From: Halomonas elongata DSM 2581
GTDB taxonomy: Bacteria; Pseudomonadota; Gammaproteobacteria; Pseudomonadales; Halomonadaceae
Direction: 5' to 3'
Length of the DNA: 64,000 bases
Assembly (NCBI RefSeq): GCF_000196875.2
Contig: NC_014532.2
Location: forward strand, 1-64,000
Positions within the stretch are counted from its first letter, which is position 1. Every line of letters begins with the position of its first letter. Positions 48,753 through 57,998 of this stretch are shown here, piece by piece. Position numbers and translations under genes: made by a program. The notes below the pieces were generated by a model. It was not told the DNA's origin. It did no database searches and saw only the letters and a program-made list of their open reading frames with translations.

Positions 48753-49886
48753 ATGTCATCGCTGATCCACTATCTAACTCGGGTGCGTTTCGGTCGCGGT
48801 GCAATAGGGCACCTCGCCGACGAACTTGAGGCACTTGGAATCCGTAACCCGCTGATCGTCACTGATCGTGGGCTCACTGATAACGGCATGATTGATACGC
48901 TCATCATCCATGGTGGCTTGGCCGGCAAGCCTGCGATCTTCGACACAACACCCACCAATCCCACCGAGATTGCTGTCGAGGAAGCGCTGTCGGTTTATCG
49001 GGCACAGGAGTGTGACGGTGTCGTCGCCATCGGCGGCGGGTCGAGCATCGATCTGGCCAAGGGAGTAGCGCTCCTGGCGACACATGCGGCACCACTACGC
49101 CAGTACGCGGCCATCGAGGGCGGTGTGGAACGCATCACCGACAAGGTGTTACCGCTGGTGGCGATCCCCACTACCGCTGGTACCGGTAGCGAGGTGGGGC
49201 GCGCCGCCCTGATCACTCTGCGCGATCAGCGGAAGTTGGGTTTTGTCTCGCCTCACCTCATTCCGACGCTGGCGCTTTGCGATCCTGACCTGACACGCTC
49301 GTTACCGCCGGGCCTTACTGCCGCTACCGGTATGGACGCCATCGCGCATTGCGTAGAAACGTTCTTGAGCCCCCGAGAAAACCCTCCGGCGGAAGCGATT
49401 GCCCTTGATGGCCTGGCTCGGGCGACACGCCACCTACGTTCGGTAGTAGCCGACGGCGAGGACATGGAGTCCCGCAGCGAGATGATGATGGCGGCGCTGG
49501 AAGGGGCGTTGGCCTTTCAGAAGGGACTGGGCGCGGTACACTCGCTGTCGCACGCTCTGGGTGGTCTGCAGGACTTGAAGTTGCATCATGGAACGCTTAA
49601 CGCATTACTCCTGCCGGCGGTGTTGCGCTTCAATGCGCCGACCTGTGATGCCAAGTACCAACGTCTGCGAACTGTATTGGAGCTACCCGACAAGGCGGAC
49701 CTGGCCGAGTACTTCACCGAGTTGACTCGGGCGTTGGACCTGCCGACTCATCTCGGTGAACTCGGTGTGGATCCGTCGATGTTCCCGCAACTTGCCCAGT
49801 GGGCGCTCGAGGATCACTCGACGGCGACCAATCCCAGAGCGGCCGACCGGATGGACTTCCAGCGCATGCTTGAGGAAGCCTGGTAA
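48753..49886 (+). CDS. Iron-containing alcohol dehydrogenase
   Basis: Metal-dependent dehydrogenase of 377 residues. NAD is bound through AIGGGSSIDLAKG (92-104). The metal ligands are Asp195 and His199 (GMDAIAHCVE), His263 or 267 (AVHSLSHALGG) and His279 (LHHGTLNALLLP). PTTAGTGSEVGRAALI is a further family signature. The ATG at 48753 has GGAGA 6 bp ahead. Candidate substrates are small hydroxy-acids or aldehydes of the neighbouring pathways. Confidence 0.92.
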   Translation: MSSLIHYLTRVRFGRGAIGHLADELEALGIRNPLIVTDRGLTDNGMIDTLIIHGGLAGKPAIFDTTPTNPTEIAVEEALSVYRAQECDGVVAIGGGSSIDLAKGVALLATHAAPLRQYAAIEGGVERITDKVLPLVAIPTTAGTGSEVGRAALITLRDQRKLGFVSPHLIPTLALCDPDLTRSLPPGLTAATGMDAIAHCVETFLSPRENPPAEAIALDGLARATRHLRSVVADGEDMESRSEMMMAALEGALAFQKGLGAVHSLSHALGGLQDLKLHHGTLNALLLPAVLRFNAPTCDAKYQRLRTVLELPDKADLAEYFTELTRALDLPTHLGELGVDPSMFPQLAQWALEDHSTATNPRAADRMDFQRMLEEAW

Positions 49887-49943
49887 GCGGCATGGTCTTG
49901 ACCCGGTGCCCCGCTGACACCGGTTAACCCTGGTTCTTCTGAC

Positions 49944-49972
49944 CGCCGCCGTTGCGGCGTGCCGACCTTTTT
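49944..49972 (+). terminator. Probable terminator after the alcohol dehydrogenase
   Basis: CGCCGC, CGTT loop, GCGGCG at 49944-49959, followed after 8 bp by TTTTT. The spacer between stem and T run is longer than ideal. Confidence 0.45.
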
Positions 49973-50036
49973 GTAAAAAATCTTTTTTATCAATTAATTA
50001 TCGAGATTTTTGTCGACCAAAGTCGATAATTTTGTC

Positions 50037-50050
50037 TATTGCGCACAATA
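50037..50050. promoter_or_regulatory. Operator-like inverted repeat before the TTT operon
   Basis: TATTGCGCACAATA (TATTG, 4 bp, CAATA), 71 bp before the tctC start. The same 14 bp occur at 57793-57806, before uxaA on the other strand. In both cases the gene-proximal flank reads CAATAGTCATTA. The layout suits a repressor site overlapping the promoter (TTGTCT before it, CATTAA after it). The local GntR regulator at 55145 is the likely binder. Confidence 0.6.
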
Positions 50051-50120
50051 GTCATTAAGGCTAGCTTGATCAGGAACCTTTGCATACCACCCCAATGACA
50101 ACCATATGAGGGAAGCCTGC

Positions 50121-51098
50121 ATGAACAAGATCAACAAATGCTATCTGCTCTCCGGTGCCGCACTCCTCGCTCTGGCAATGTCTGGCTCGGCTCTGGCCGC
50201 TTACCCCGAAAAGCCCATCACCATCATTGTGCCCTGGGCTGCAGGAGGCGGCACCGATGCCACGGCTCGGACCATCGCCAATGCGCTCGAGGAGCAACTG
50301 GGCGAGACTGTTAATGTCGTCAACCGCACCGGTGGCAGTGGTGTTGTTGGCCACACCGCGATCGCCATGGCTGAGCCGGACGGTTACACGCTGGGTCTGA
50401 TCACCGGCGAGATCAATATGATGCACTGGCAGGGGCTCACCCAGCTGACTTATGAGGACTATACGCCGATTGGTCAGATCAATTACGACTATGCCGGCGT
50501 GCAGGTCGCCAGTGATGCACCGTATGACGGTCTCGGTGATCTGGTCGCGGCAATTGGTGACGAGCCCAAGGGCACGTTCAAGGCCTCCGGTACCGGTCAG
50601 GGAGGCGTCTGGCACCTGGCGTTCGCCGGCTTCCTGATGGATCAGGGGCTAGAACCCGACAGGGTGACCTGGATCCCCAGTCAGGGTGCCGCACCGGCGA
50701 TGACTGAGCTTGCCGCCGGTGGTATCGATATTGTGCCCAGTTCGGTGCCCGAAGCGCGTTCAATGATCGAGGCCGGCAAGGCCGAGAGTCTGGGGATAAT
50801 GGCGCCAGAGCGTATCGATGGTTTCCCCGAGGTACCGACCGTCGAAGAGGCGATCGGCAGTGACTATGCCATCGGCGAGTGGCGAGGTATTGCCGGGCCC
50901 AAGGGGATGGATCCAGAGGTCGTGGAAACCCTTGAGAAAGCACTTGATACTGCCTATCACAGCGATACCTATCAGAATTTCATGGCTCAGCAGGGCTTCG
51001 GTACTGAATGGCGTGATGCCGCCGACTTTGGCGATCTCATGGAACGCATGGATACCAAGTTCGGCAAGATCGTCGAACAGGTCGGTCTGGCGAAGTAA
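50121..51098 (+). CDS. TTT transporter substrate-binding protein (TctC/Bug family)
   Basis: Periplasmic receptor of a tripartite tricarboxylate-type transporter. The 325 residues have a signal peptide (1-26, ALA before the cut), YPEKPITIIVPWAAGGGTDA at the mature start (family motif), VVNRTGGSGVVGHTAIAMAE, and GTGQGGVWHLAF. The ATG at 50121 has AGGGA 8 bp ahead. It is first in an operon with the TctB and TctA subunits and two dehydrogenases. Confidence 0.94.
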   Translation: MNKINKCYLLSGAALLALAMSGSALAAYPEKPITIIVPWAAGGGTDATARTIANALEEQLGETVNVVNRTGGSGVVGHTAIAMAEPDGYTLGLITGEINMMHWQGLTQLTYEDYTPIGQINYDYAGVQVASDAPYDGLGDLVAAIGDEPKGTFKASGTGQGGVWHLAFAGFLMDQGLEPDRVTWIPSQGAAPAMTELAAGGIDIVPSSVPEARSMIEAGKAESLGIMAPERIDGFPEVPTVEEAIGSDYAIGEWRGIAGPKGMDPEVVETLEKALDTAYHSDTYQNFMAQQGFGTEWRDAADFGDLMERMDTKFGKIVEQVGLAK

Positions 51099-51122
51099 CT
51101 CGCTATAGCCTCGGGGGGCGCG

Positions 51123-51587
51123 ATGAAAGATGTCATCCTCGGGCTGGGTTTCATGGTGATGGGGGGCGTGATCTATGGTATCGCCCAAGACTATCCAACC
51201 TTGCCTAGCCTGCAATACGGCCCGTCCCTGTTCCCCTCCCTTATCGGGGGAGGGTTTTTCATAGGCGGCCTGATCCTGGCCATCGGCAGTGCCCGATCAG
51301 TGGTCGGCATCGTTCGAGGTGCTGACGCACACCGTCTCGTCGATATCCGCGGCCTGGCGGTATCGTTTCTGCCATGCCTGTTGGTGATCTTCTATGTGCT
51401 CTGCAGCGACTTACTCGGTGCTGCTCTGACCATGACGTTGATCATGGTGACGTTGATGCGCCTCCGTGGTGTGTCCTGGCTGCTTGCGATAGGCGTCTCG
51501 GTAGTCGCGGCGGTAGCGATCACCTTGGTTTTCTCACGCTATCTGCTGATTCCTCTTCCCGAGGGGCAACTGGGACTTTGGGGGTAA
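51123..51587 (+). CDS. TTT transporter small membrane subunit (TctB family)
   Basis: Protein of 154 residues with four predicted membrane helices (about 5-22, 37-55, 78-97, 120-142). TctB proteins are poorly conserved, so the call rests on size, helix pattern and place between tctC and tctA, 24 bp after the former and 3 bp before the latter. Confidence 0.88.
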   Translation: MKDVILGLGFMVMGGVIYGIAQDYPTLPSLQYGPSLFPSLIGGGFFIGGLILAIGSARSVVGIVRGADAHRLVDIRGLAVSFLPCLLVIFYVLCSDLLGAALTMTLIMVTLMRLRGVSWLLAIGVSVVAAVAITLVFSRYLLIPLPEGQLGLWG

Positions 51588-51590
51588 GCC

Positions 51591-53105
51591 ATGGATGCCT
51601 TCCTGCAAGGTCTCGACCTGGTATTCAATCTTCAGACACTGTTGGTTGTCGCCGCTGCTGCAGTGTTCGGTGTCTTCGTCGGTGCCGTGCCCGGGCTGAC
51701 GGCGACGATGGCGGTGGCGCTATTGGTGCCGATAACTTTCTACATGGATTCGACACCGGCCATCGCTGCTATCGTCACCACCTCGGCAATGGCGATCTTT
51801 GCTGGGGATATTCCAGGAACCTATCTCAATATTCCCGGCACACCAGCCTCGGCGGCCTACGTCGGAGAATCGCATCTGCTTGCTCGCCAGGGCCGGGCTC
51901 GAGAAACTTTGGGCACCAATCTGGTGTGCTCGATCTTTGGTGGACTGTTCGGAACCCTAGTGTTGGTTTTCATCTCACCGACGTTGGCCGAGGTGGCGCT
52001 CAACTTCAGTTCCTACGAGTATTTTTGGCTGGCTTTGCTGGGGCTGAGCAGCTCGATCTTCATTGCTATCGGTTCCAAGACCAAAGCGTTCCTGTCACTG
52101 ATGTTCGGTCTGCTGTTGTCGACGGTGGGACTCGATATGATGAGCGGCACTCCGCGCTTCACTTTCGGTATCCCTGATCTCATGGCCGGCATTAACTTCA
52201 TTCCGGTGATGATCGGCATGTTCGCGCTCAACGAAATCATGAGTTTCTACGGGTCGCGCAATGAAGAGCGCCGGGTACGGGTCAAGGGCAGCGATGCCGT
52301 GTTTGGCCGGGCGCCAGGGCATCTTCGTCGATATTGGCGCAACCTGCTTCGTGGCAGCACGCTGGGCACTCTGATCGGTGCCCTGCCCGGTGCTGGTGCA
52401 GATATCGCTGCCTGGATCTCCTACGCTCTCGGCAAGAGCCGTTCCAAACAAAAAGAAAAGTACGGCACGGGTCACATCGAAGGCATCGTCGATGCCAGTT
52501 CTGCCAATAACTCGGGCATCAGCGGTGCCTGGGTTCCGGCACTGGTCTTCGGTATTCCTGGTGACTCGATCACTGCGATTGTCATTGGTGTTCTCTACAT
52601 GAAGGGCATGAATCCTGGACCCACAATCTTCATGGAAGGTGGCGGCTTGGTATATGCCCTGTTCATTGTATTTTTCGTTGCCAACCTGATCATGCTACCG
52701 ATCGGTTTTTTGGCAATCCGCTGCTCCAAGGTCTTCATTCTCACCCCACGTAAGGTGCTGATGCCGATCATCTTGTGCTTCTGCATTGTTGGCGCATTCG
52801 CGATCAATAACACGATCATCGACGTCTGGCTGATGCTGCTGGTCGGTATGGTGGCCTTTGTACTGGCCCGCTGCGACTTTCCCATGGCTCCGGCGATCCT
52901 TGGGTTGGTCCTCGGTAGCACTCTGGAGAACAGTTTCATGAGTTCAATGCTCAAGTCGGGCGGTGACCTGCTGAGCTTCGTCTCCCGTCCGATAAGCGCT
53001 TCACTCGGCGCTCTGGTGATTCTCATCTGGCTGACTCCGCTACTGACCAAGGCGTACCGCAAGTGGTGCCCCATTCGCAAAGATACCGCTGCGAGGCCAT
53101 CATGA
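51591..53105 (+). CDS. TTT transporter large membrane subunit (TctA family)
   Basis: Permease of 504 residues with about 11-12 helices. It has the conserved FVGAVPGLTATMAVALLVPITF, FAGDIPGTYLNIPGTPASAA and LIGALPGAGADIAAWISYA. The SGAWVPALVFGIPGDSITAI segment also fits. Its stop overlaps the next start (ATGA). Confidence 0.95.
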   Translation: MDAFLQGLDLVFNLQTLLVVAAAAVFGVFVGAVPGLTATMAVALLVPITFYMDSTPAIAAIVTTSAMAIFAGDIPGTYLNIPGTPASAAYVGESHLLARQGRARETLGTNLVCSIFGGLFGTLVLVFISPTLAEVALNFSSYEYFWLALLGLSSSIFIAIGSKTKAFLSLMFGLLLSTVGLDMMSGTPRFTFGIPDLMAGINFIPVMIGMFALNEIMSFYGSRNEERRVRVKGSDAVFGRAPGHLRRYWRNLLRGSTLGTLIGALPGAGADIAAWISYALGKSRSKQKEKYGTGHIEGIVDASSANNSGISGAWVPALVFGIPGDSITAIVIGVLYMKGMNPGPTIFMEGGGLVYALFIVFFVANLIMLPIGFLAIRCSKVFILTPRKVLMPIILCFCIVGAFAINNTIIDVWLMLLVGMVAFVLARCDFPMAPAILGLVLGSTLENSFMSSMLKSGGDLLSFVSRPISASLGALVILIWLTPLLTKAYRKWCPIRKDTAARPS

Positions 53106-54157
53106 TCCGCTATTCTCACACCCGTTTGCAGGCACTGCTGAGTGCCCGGTTCGTCGAGGCTGGCGTTTCGAACGACGTCGCTGAAACCACTGCCCGGGTC
53201 CTGGTCGAGGGCGATCTGCTGGGTCATCACACCCACGGCGTCAAGCTGGCGAACGGCTATCTCAAGGATCTAAGTACTGGCCATGCCGGAGGAAATCCGT
53301 CTCGTTTGACCATCGAGCGCAGCAGCCCGGTAGCCGCGCTGTATGATGGGCACTACCTGTTGGGTCCGTATCTCGTGAATCACGCACTCGAAGCCTGTGC
53401 CGGCGTGGCCCGAGAGTTTGGTGTGGGAATGGTCAGCCTGCGCCGCTCACACCACATAGCCTGTCTCGCTGCCTACCTACTGCCTCTGGTGGAGCGTGGA
53501 CTGATCCCGATTATCATGAGTTCCGACCCTGCAGTTGCCTCAGTAGCCCCGTATGGCGGAACTCGGCCTGTATACACGCCAAACCCGATAGCCATCGGTA
53601 TCCCCGGTCGGGAACAGCCGATGCTGATCGACGTCAGTATGTCGACGGTGACCAACGGTACCGTCAACAAGGCACATGCATCCGGTGTTCGCCTGGCGCA
53701 TTCGGTGATCCTCGACGGTTACGGCGCCCCGAGCGACGATCCTTCGGCCTTCTTCGGCGATCCGCCCGGAAGTATCCTTCCGTTGGGTGGGCAGGCATTC
53801 GGTCACAAAGGCTTTGCTCTGGGACTGATGGTCGAGACCTTGACTGCGGCGTTGAGCGGTTTCGGTCGCAAGGACGCTCCACAGGGCTGGGGAGCGGCGG
53901 TGATGGTGATGGTCATCGACCCGGTATGTTTCGGAGGTAGAGAGGCCTTTCTTGATGAAACCGATTATCTGGCGCGGCGTTGTTGGGAATCCGGCGAAGT
54001 AGAGGCTGGCCAGCATGTGCGACTGCCGGGCCAGGCTGGCCTCACTCGGCGCGACGAGTTCCTGCGCGAGGGCATTCCATTGCCTGCGGATGTGGTCACC
54101 GAACTCGAAAAGGCGCTTGGGGGTCCCGCGATGGCTGCTGAAGTGGCAGCGCTCTGA
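53102..54157 (+). CDS. Ldh2/MDH2-family oxidoreductase
   Basis: NAD(P)-dependent dehydrogenase of the malate/L-lactate/sulfolactate/ureidoglycolate group, 351 residues. It has GDLLGHHTHGVKLA (catalytic His region), SHHIACLAAYLLPL, VYTPNPIAIGIPG and FGHKGFALGLMVETLTAAL (cofactor region). Translational coupling with tctA (ATGA) and the transporter suggest that it oxidises or reduces the imported 2-hydroxy or 2-keto acid. The precise substrate is not evident. Confidence 0.9.
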   Translation: MIRYSHTRLQALLSARFVEAGVSNDVAETTARVLVEGDLLGHHTHGVKLANGYLKDLSTGHAGGNPSRLTIERSSPVAALYDGHYLLGPYLVNHALEACAGVAREFGVGMVSLRRSHHIACLAAYLLPLVERGLIPIIMSSDPAVASVAPYGGTRPVYTPNPIAIGIPGREQPMLIDVSMSTVTNGTVNKAHASGVRLAHSVILDGYGAPSDDPSAFFGDPPGSILPLGGQAFGHKGFALGLMVETLTAALSGFGRKDAPQGWGAAVMVMVIDPVCFGGREAFLDETDYLARRCWESGEVEAGQHVRLPGQAGLTRRDEFLREGIPLPADVVTELEKALGGPAMAAEVAAL

Positions 54158-54182
54158 ATCCATGCATCACAGGGAGACAATC

Positions 54183-55079
54183 ATGCATGACATCAGAACG
54201 ATTGGGGTTCTCGGTACCGGTATCATGGGTGGTCCGATGGCTGCTCGACTGGCCCGGGCTGGCTGGCCGCTCAAGGTGTGGAACCGTAGCCGCGAAAAGG
54301 CCATGGCCCTTGCCGATGCCGGAGACGTTACGCTGGTCTGTGAGCCGCACGCGGCGGCGACGGATGTCGATGCGTTGATCGTCATGTTGAGTTCGGGACC
54401 GGTGTGCAATGAAATCCTGCTCGGCGAGCATGGGGCTCTGACAGCCATGCGTCCCGGCAGCCTACTGCTCGTGATGAGTTCGATTCCTGTGGGGACTGCT
54501 CGCCAACAGGCAGGCGCAGCGCGCCGGCATGATATCGCCTATCTGGATGCCCCGGTATCCGGCGGAGAGCGTGGTGCGATCGAGGGAAACCTGGCAATCA
54601 TGGTGGGCGGAGGGGCTTCGGCGTTCGCCCGGGCCGAATCGCTGCTCGGCGTGCTGGGAAGCCCGGTTCATGTCGGCCCTGAGGGCTGTGGTCAGCTTGC
54701 CAAGCTCGCCAATCAGTTGATCGTCGCCAACGGTATTGCCACGGTCGCCGAGGCGTTGTTACTGGCTGAACGCGGCGGTGCCGATCCCGCACGGGTCTGC
54801 GAGGCGTTGCAAGGAGGTTTCGCCGACTCGACGATTCTGCGTGTCCATGGTCAGCGCATGCTCGAGGGCTATCACGAGCCGGGCGGCCCGGCCAAATGGC
54901 AGAGCAAGGACACCCGGACCGCGATGGCATTCGCCGATAGCCTGGCTCTCGAATTGCCGGTCAGTCGGCTGGTTGATCGACTTTTCAATGAACTCGTCGA
55001 GCACGGCGACGGCAACCTGGATCACAGTGCGCTGATCCGCGAACTGCGACGTATCAATCGGTTACCGGTTGAAGGCTGA
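54183..55079 (+). CDS. Beta-hydroxyacid dehydrogenase (HIBADH family)
   Basis: NAD(P)-dependent enzyme of 298 residues related to tartronate-semialdehyde and 3-hydroxyisobutyrate dehydrogenases. It has GVLGTGIMGGPMAARLARAG (8-27), YLDAPVSGGERGAIEGNLAI (substrate site), and KLANQLIVANGIATVAEAL with the catalytic lysine. The ATG at 54183 has GGGAGA 6 bp ahead. It is the last gene of the TTT operon. Confidence 0.91.
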   Translation: MHDIRTIGVLGTGIMGGPMAARLARAGWPLKVWNRSREKAMALADAGDVTLVCEPHAAATDVDALIVMLSSGPVCNEILLGEHGALTAMRPGSLLLVMSSIPVGTARQQAGAARRHDIAYLDAPVSGGERGAIEGNLAIMVGGGASAFARAESLLGVLGSPVHVGPEGCGQLAKLANQLIVANGIATVAEALLLAERGGADPARVCEALQGGFADSTILRVHGQRMLEGYHEPGGPAKWQSKDTRTAMAFADSLALELPVSRLVDRLFNELVEHGDGNLDHSALIRELRRINRLPVEG

Positions 55080-55144
55080 TATCCGTCGCAGAGCGACTGT
55101 CTTGCACAGAGCCCGAAGCGATTGCCAGCCTGGAGGGGAGTCGT

Positions 55145-56116
55145 TCAGGCCCAGTTCAGGTAGCTTGGTTTTGCCACTTCACCATCATCGTGGAAGGCCT
55201 TCAGGCGTTCCTGAACCTTTGCTTCCGAACGAGCCAGATGCGTGTGAAGCGCGTGGCCTGCTTGAGAATGTCGTTCGGACAACATTGCTTCGAAAACCCG
55301 GCGGTGGTCGGCAAAGAATGGATCCTCGAGGGGCATCGCCACGCTTGCCCCTAATAGGTGCTTGCTGACGAGAAGAATTGGGCGAGTTCGTCTTAGCATG
55401 GTGAAAATTTCGCGATTTTCGCCCATTTGGAGCACGTCGTGATGAAGGTCATGCTCCAAAGCGTCCAAGAGGGTCCCTGGAATGTCCGGGTAGCGCTCTT
55501 CGGCGTCGTTTAGGCGCGCCAGATAGCCGACAAGGTCCTCCCGCGGCATCCGTCGACTGGCACGTTCGACCATGAATGGTTCAAGTTGACGTCGCGCTTC
55601 GTAGAGTTGGTTGAGACGCTTACCGTCGAGCGGTACTACTTCCCAACTGCTGTACTTGACCTTCTCGATCAATCCGAGTGACTGGAGTTGAAGAAGGATG
55701 CGGTGGGTCACGGTGCGACTGACGCCGAGTGACTTGGCCAGCTGCAGTTCGTTGAGCTCCAGAGGCCCTTTCATCGAGCATAAGACGACGTCACGCTCCA
55801 CACTTTCGCTCAGGTGGCGCCAAGAATCGAGACGCTCGATTGATGCCTTGCCCCCCGTAGCGCGAAAGTCGGCGGCGGTCAGTGACCGCCGCACCCGCTT
55901 GGCGGGCTGCTGACCGATCAGATAACCACGTCCCTCGAAGCGGCTGATCATTCCCTCGTCATGTAGCCGAGCCAAGGTTTGGCGTACAGGCGACCGGCTG
56001 ACGCCGAAGATCTCGGCGATAGGCCCCTCGAGCAATACCAGTCCAGGCTCGAGATGGCCCTTGGTAATGCCGGTGCTCAAGGCCTCGTAGAGCTGCTCGT
56101 TGAGTGTCTTGGCCAT
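55145..56116 (-). CDS. GntR-family regulator with two winged-helix domains
   Basis: Regulator of 323 residues. An ordinary GntR winged helix at about 4-70 (IAEIFGVSRSPVRQTLARL) is followed by a second wHTH at about 100-163 (LAKSLGVSRTVTHRILLQLQ) and an FCD-like ligand domain from about 165. Most FadR-type regulators have one DNA-binding domain and about 240 residues. The start at 56116 fits best, though the ribosome site is weak. It is 50 bp downstream of uxaA in the same direction and the likely ligand of the repeats at 50037 and 57793. Confidence 0.85.
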   Translation of the reverse strand: MAKTLNEQLYEALSTGITKGHLEPGLVLLEGPIAEIFGVSRSPVRQTLARLHDEGMISRFEGRGYLIGQQPAKRVRRSLTAADFRATGGKASIERLDSWRHLSESVERDVVLCSMKGPLELNELQLAKSLGVSRTVTHRILLQLQSLGLIEKVKYSSWEVVPLDGKRLNQLYEARRQLEPFMVERASRRMPREDLVGYLARLNDAEERYPDIPGTLLDALEHDLHHDVLQMGENREIFTMLRRTRPILLVSKHLLGASVAMPLEDPFFADHRRVFEAMLSERHSQAGHALHTHLARSEAKVQERLKAFHDDGEVAKPSYLNWA

Positions 56117-56166
56117 TGCTTTACTGTGCCTTGCCCAACATCTGCGTTTTGGTACGGGGTCACCCA

Positions 56167-57696
56167 TCAGGTGACTGCCCCGACAAGCCATGGCACGAAT
56201 TCGTTGTCGCCATATCCCAGGTCTTCGCTGGCGCTGAGTTTACCTGAGGCTACGGCGATAATCCGCTCGAATATTTCACGGCCGACATCGTCGATATCGG
56301 CTGCGCCGTCGATGATGGTACCGCAGTTGATGTCCATGTCTTCCTGCATGGCTTCAAACATGCTTGTGTTGGTGGCCAGCTTGAGACAGGGCGCCGGCTT
56401 GAATCCCGATACCGAGCCGCGGCCGGTAGTAAAGCATACGATATTGGCTCCGGCGGCAATTTGCCCGGTGACCGACACCGGATCGTAACCGGGGCTGTCC
56501 ATGAAGTTGAAGCCCGGTTGTTGGCACGGCTCGGCGTATTCCAGGACGTCGTTGAGGCTCGAAGACCCGCTCTTGGCCACTGCGCCCAGCGATTTTTCGA
56601 GGATCGTCGACAACCCGCCTGCCTTGTTGCCGGGCGAGGGGTTGTTATTGAGTTCAGCGCCGTTGATACGCGTGTAGTGCTTCCACCAGGTGATCCGTTC
56701 TAGCAACTTGCCGGCCACCGAGGCATCGACGGAACGATCAAGCAGCAGGTGTTCGGCACCATAGATTTCAGGTGTCTCGCTGAGGATCACCCGACCACCA
56801 TGAGCGACGATCAGATCCGCTGCATGGCCCAGCGCCGGGTTGGCTGTGATGCCCGAATAGCCGTCCGAGCCGCCACACTGCAGCGCTACGGTCAGATGCG
56901 ACAATGGTGCCGGACGGCGCTCGACAGAGGGACACTCTCGAGCCATCTTGACCAAGCGTTCACAGGCCAGGCGCACGCTGGCGCGAGTTCCCCCGGCTTC
57001 CTGGATGTTGAAGTAGGCCAGACGCGAGCCATCGTCGAGACCTGATTTCGCGACCAGTTGCTTGACCTGGTTTGTCTCGCAACCCAGGCCGATGATCAGG
57101 ACAAAGGCGAAGTTGGGATGACGGGCGTAACCGGCAAGCACCCGCTCGAGAAAGGCAAAGCCCTCCGATTCGGTGTTCATCGCGCAGCCTGACCCATGAG
57201 TCACAGGTACCACTCCGTCATAGCCCAGAGCGGCGAGTTCACCGCTCTCATTGAGTGATGATGCGACCATCTTGGCAACCGTGGCCGAGCAGTTCACCGT
57301 TGACAGGATGCCGATATAGTTGCGCGTGCCGACCTGACCGTCAGCCCGGTGATAGCCATCGAAGCGACGCTCCTGCTCGGTTATTGGTGTCCGAGGGAAG
57401 GGCTTGAAGCCTTGCAGCGTGGTATCCCGCTCGCGCATTTCCAGGTTTTGGGTATGCACGTGCTCACCAATTCCGATAGCGCGACTGGCAACGCCGATGA
57501 CCTGACCGTACTTGACGATCTCGCCGCCAGCAGCGATTGGCGACAGAGCGACCTTGTGTCCGGCGTCTATGTTGTGGGCGGCCACATGCCCCCGGTCGTC
57601 GACCGGCATGCCCTCGGGCAACGGCCTGGCTGCGACGCCGACGTTGTCGTGAGTGTTGAGCCGGATCACTGCCGGTCGATCATTGATGAGTTCCAT
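56167..57696 (-). CDS. UxaA-family sugar-acid dehydratase (altronate dehydratase type)
   Basis: Dehydratase of 509 residues with an N-terminal SAF domain (about 5-90) and the large catalytic region. It has VGTRNYIGILSTVNCSATVA, THGSGCAMNTESEGFAF, GLGCETNQVKQL, ALQCGGSDGYSGITANPALG and CFTTGRGSVSGFKPAPCLKLATN. The full length with both domains fits altronate (UxaA) or galactarate (GarD) type enzymes. It is split in sulfolactate lyases (SuyA/SuyB). The ATG at 57696 has GAGG 6 bp ahead. The operator repeat lies about 97 bp upstream. Confidence 0.88.
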   Translation of the reverse strand: MELINDRPAVIRLNTHDNVGVAARPLPEGMPVDDRGHVAAHNIDAGHKVALSPIAAGGEIVKYGQVIGVASRAIGIGEHVHTQNLEMRERDTTLQGFKPFPRTPITEQERRFDGYHRADGQVGTRNYIGILSTVNCSATVAKMVASSLNESGELAALGYDGVVPVTHGSGCAMNTESEGFAFLERVLAGYARHPNFAFVLIIGLGCETNQVKQLVAKSGLDDGSRLAYFNIQEAGGTRASVRLACERLVKMARECPSVERRPAPLSHLTVALQCGGSDGYSGITANPALGHAADLIVAHGGRVILSETPEIYGAEHLLLDRSVDASVAGKLLERITWWKHYTRINGAELNNNPSPGNKAGGLSTILEKSLGAVAKSGSSSLNDVLEYAEPCQQPGFNFMDSPGYDPVSVTGQIAAGANIVCFTTGRGSVSGFKPAPCLKLATNTSMFEAMQEDMDINCGTIIDGAADIDDVGREIFERIIAVASGKLSASEDLGYGDNEFVPWLVGAVT

Positions 57697-57998
57697 ATTG
57701 CACCTCGCTGTGCGGTTGTCGGGTCCGATCGAGCCGAGTGCATACCAGAGCCGGAGAATGTTCGACTCATCGATATCCTTCCACATAATGACTATTGCGC
57801 ACAATAATCAAAAAACTCGAACTGCATGACCTTGCTCGGCTTCTCTCATGCGGGCTGGGGACTTCCGGCATCGCCTTGCTGATAAACAAAAGGAATCGTA
57901 AGGATAAATTTTTTATTGGAAAGTTATCGTGATTCGCACATACCTTGCCTGTAGAGCAATTGCCCGGCCAGACCGGTAATCGTCCACAGGAGTTGACC
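57697..57998. promoter_or_regulatory. Intergenic control region between uxaA and the fuconate-dehydratase-like gene
   Basis: 302 bp between two divergent genes. It carries the operator-like repeat at 57793-57806. The right-hand part (57885-57930) is AT-rich. No gene, tRNA or further repeat was found in it. It probably holds both promoters. Confidence 0.55.
57793..57806. promoter_or_regulatory. Operator-like inverted repeat before uxaA
   Basis: TATTGCGCACAATA, identical to 50037-50050. Read toward uxaA the downstream flank is CAATAGTCATTAT, matching the flank at the TTT operon. A TTGATT before and CATTAT after it resemble promoter hexamers, though the spacing of 15 bp is short. It could also act on the divergent gene at 57999. 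Confidence 0.6.

Noticed and set aside
50121..57696. Assignment of this region as the sulfolactate degradation cluster.
   Set aside because: The UxaA protein is fused and full-length, no SuyA-sized gene exists, and the partner dehydrogenase belongs to another family.
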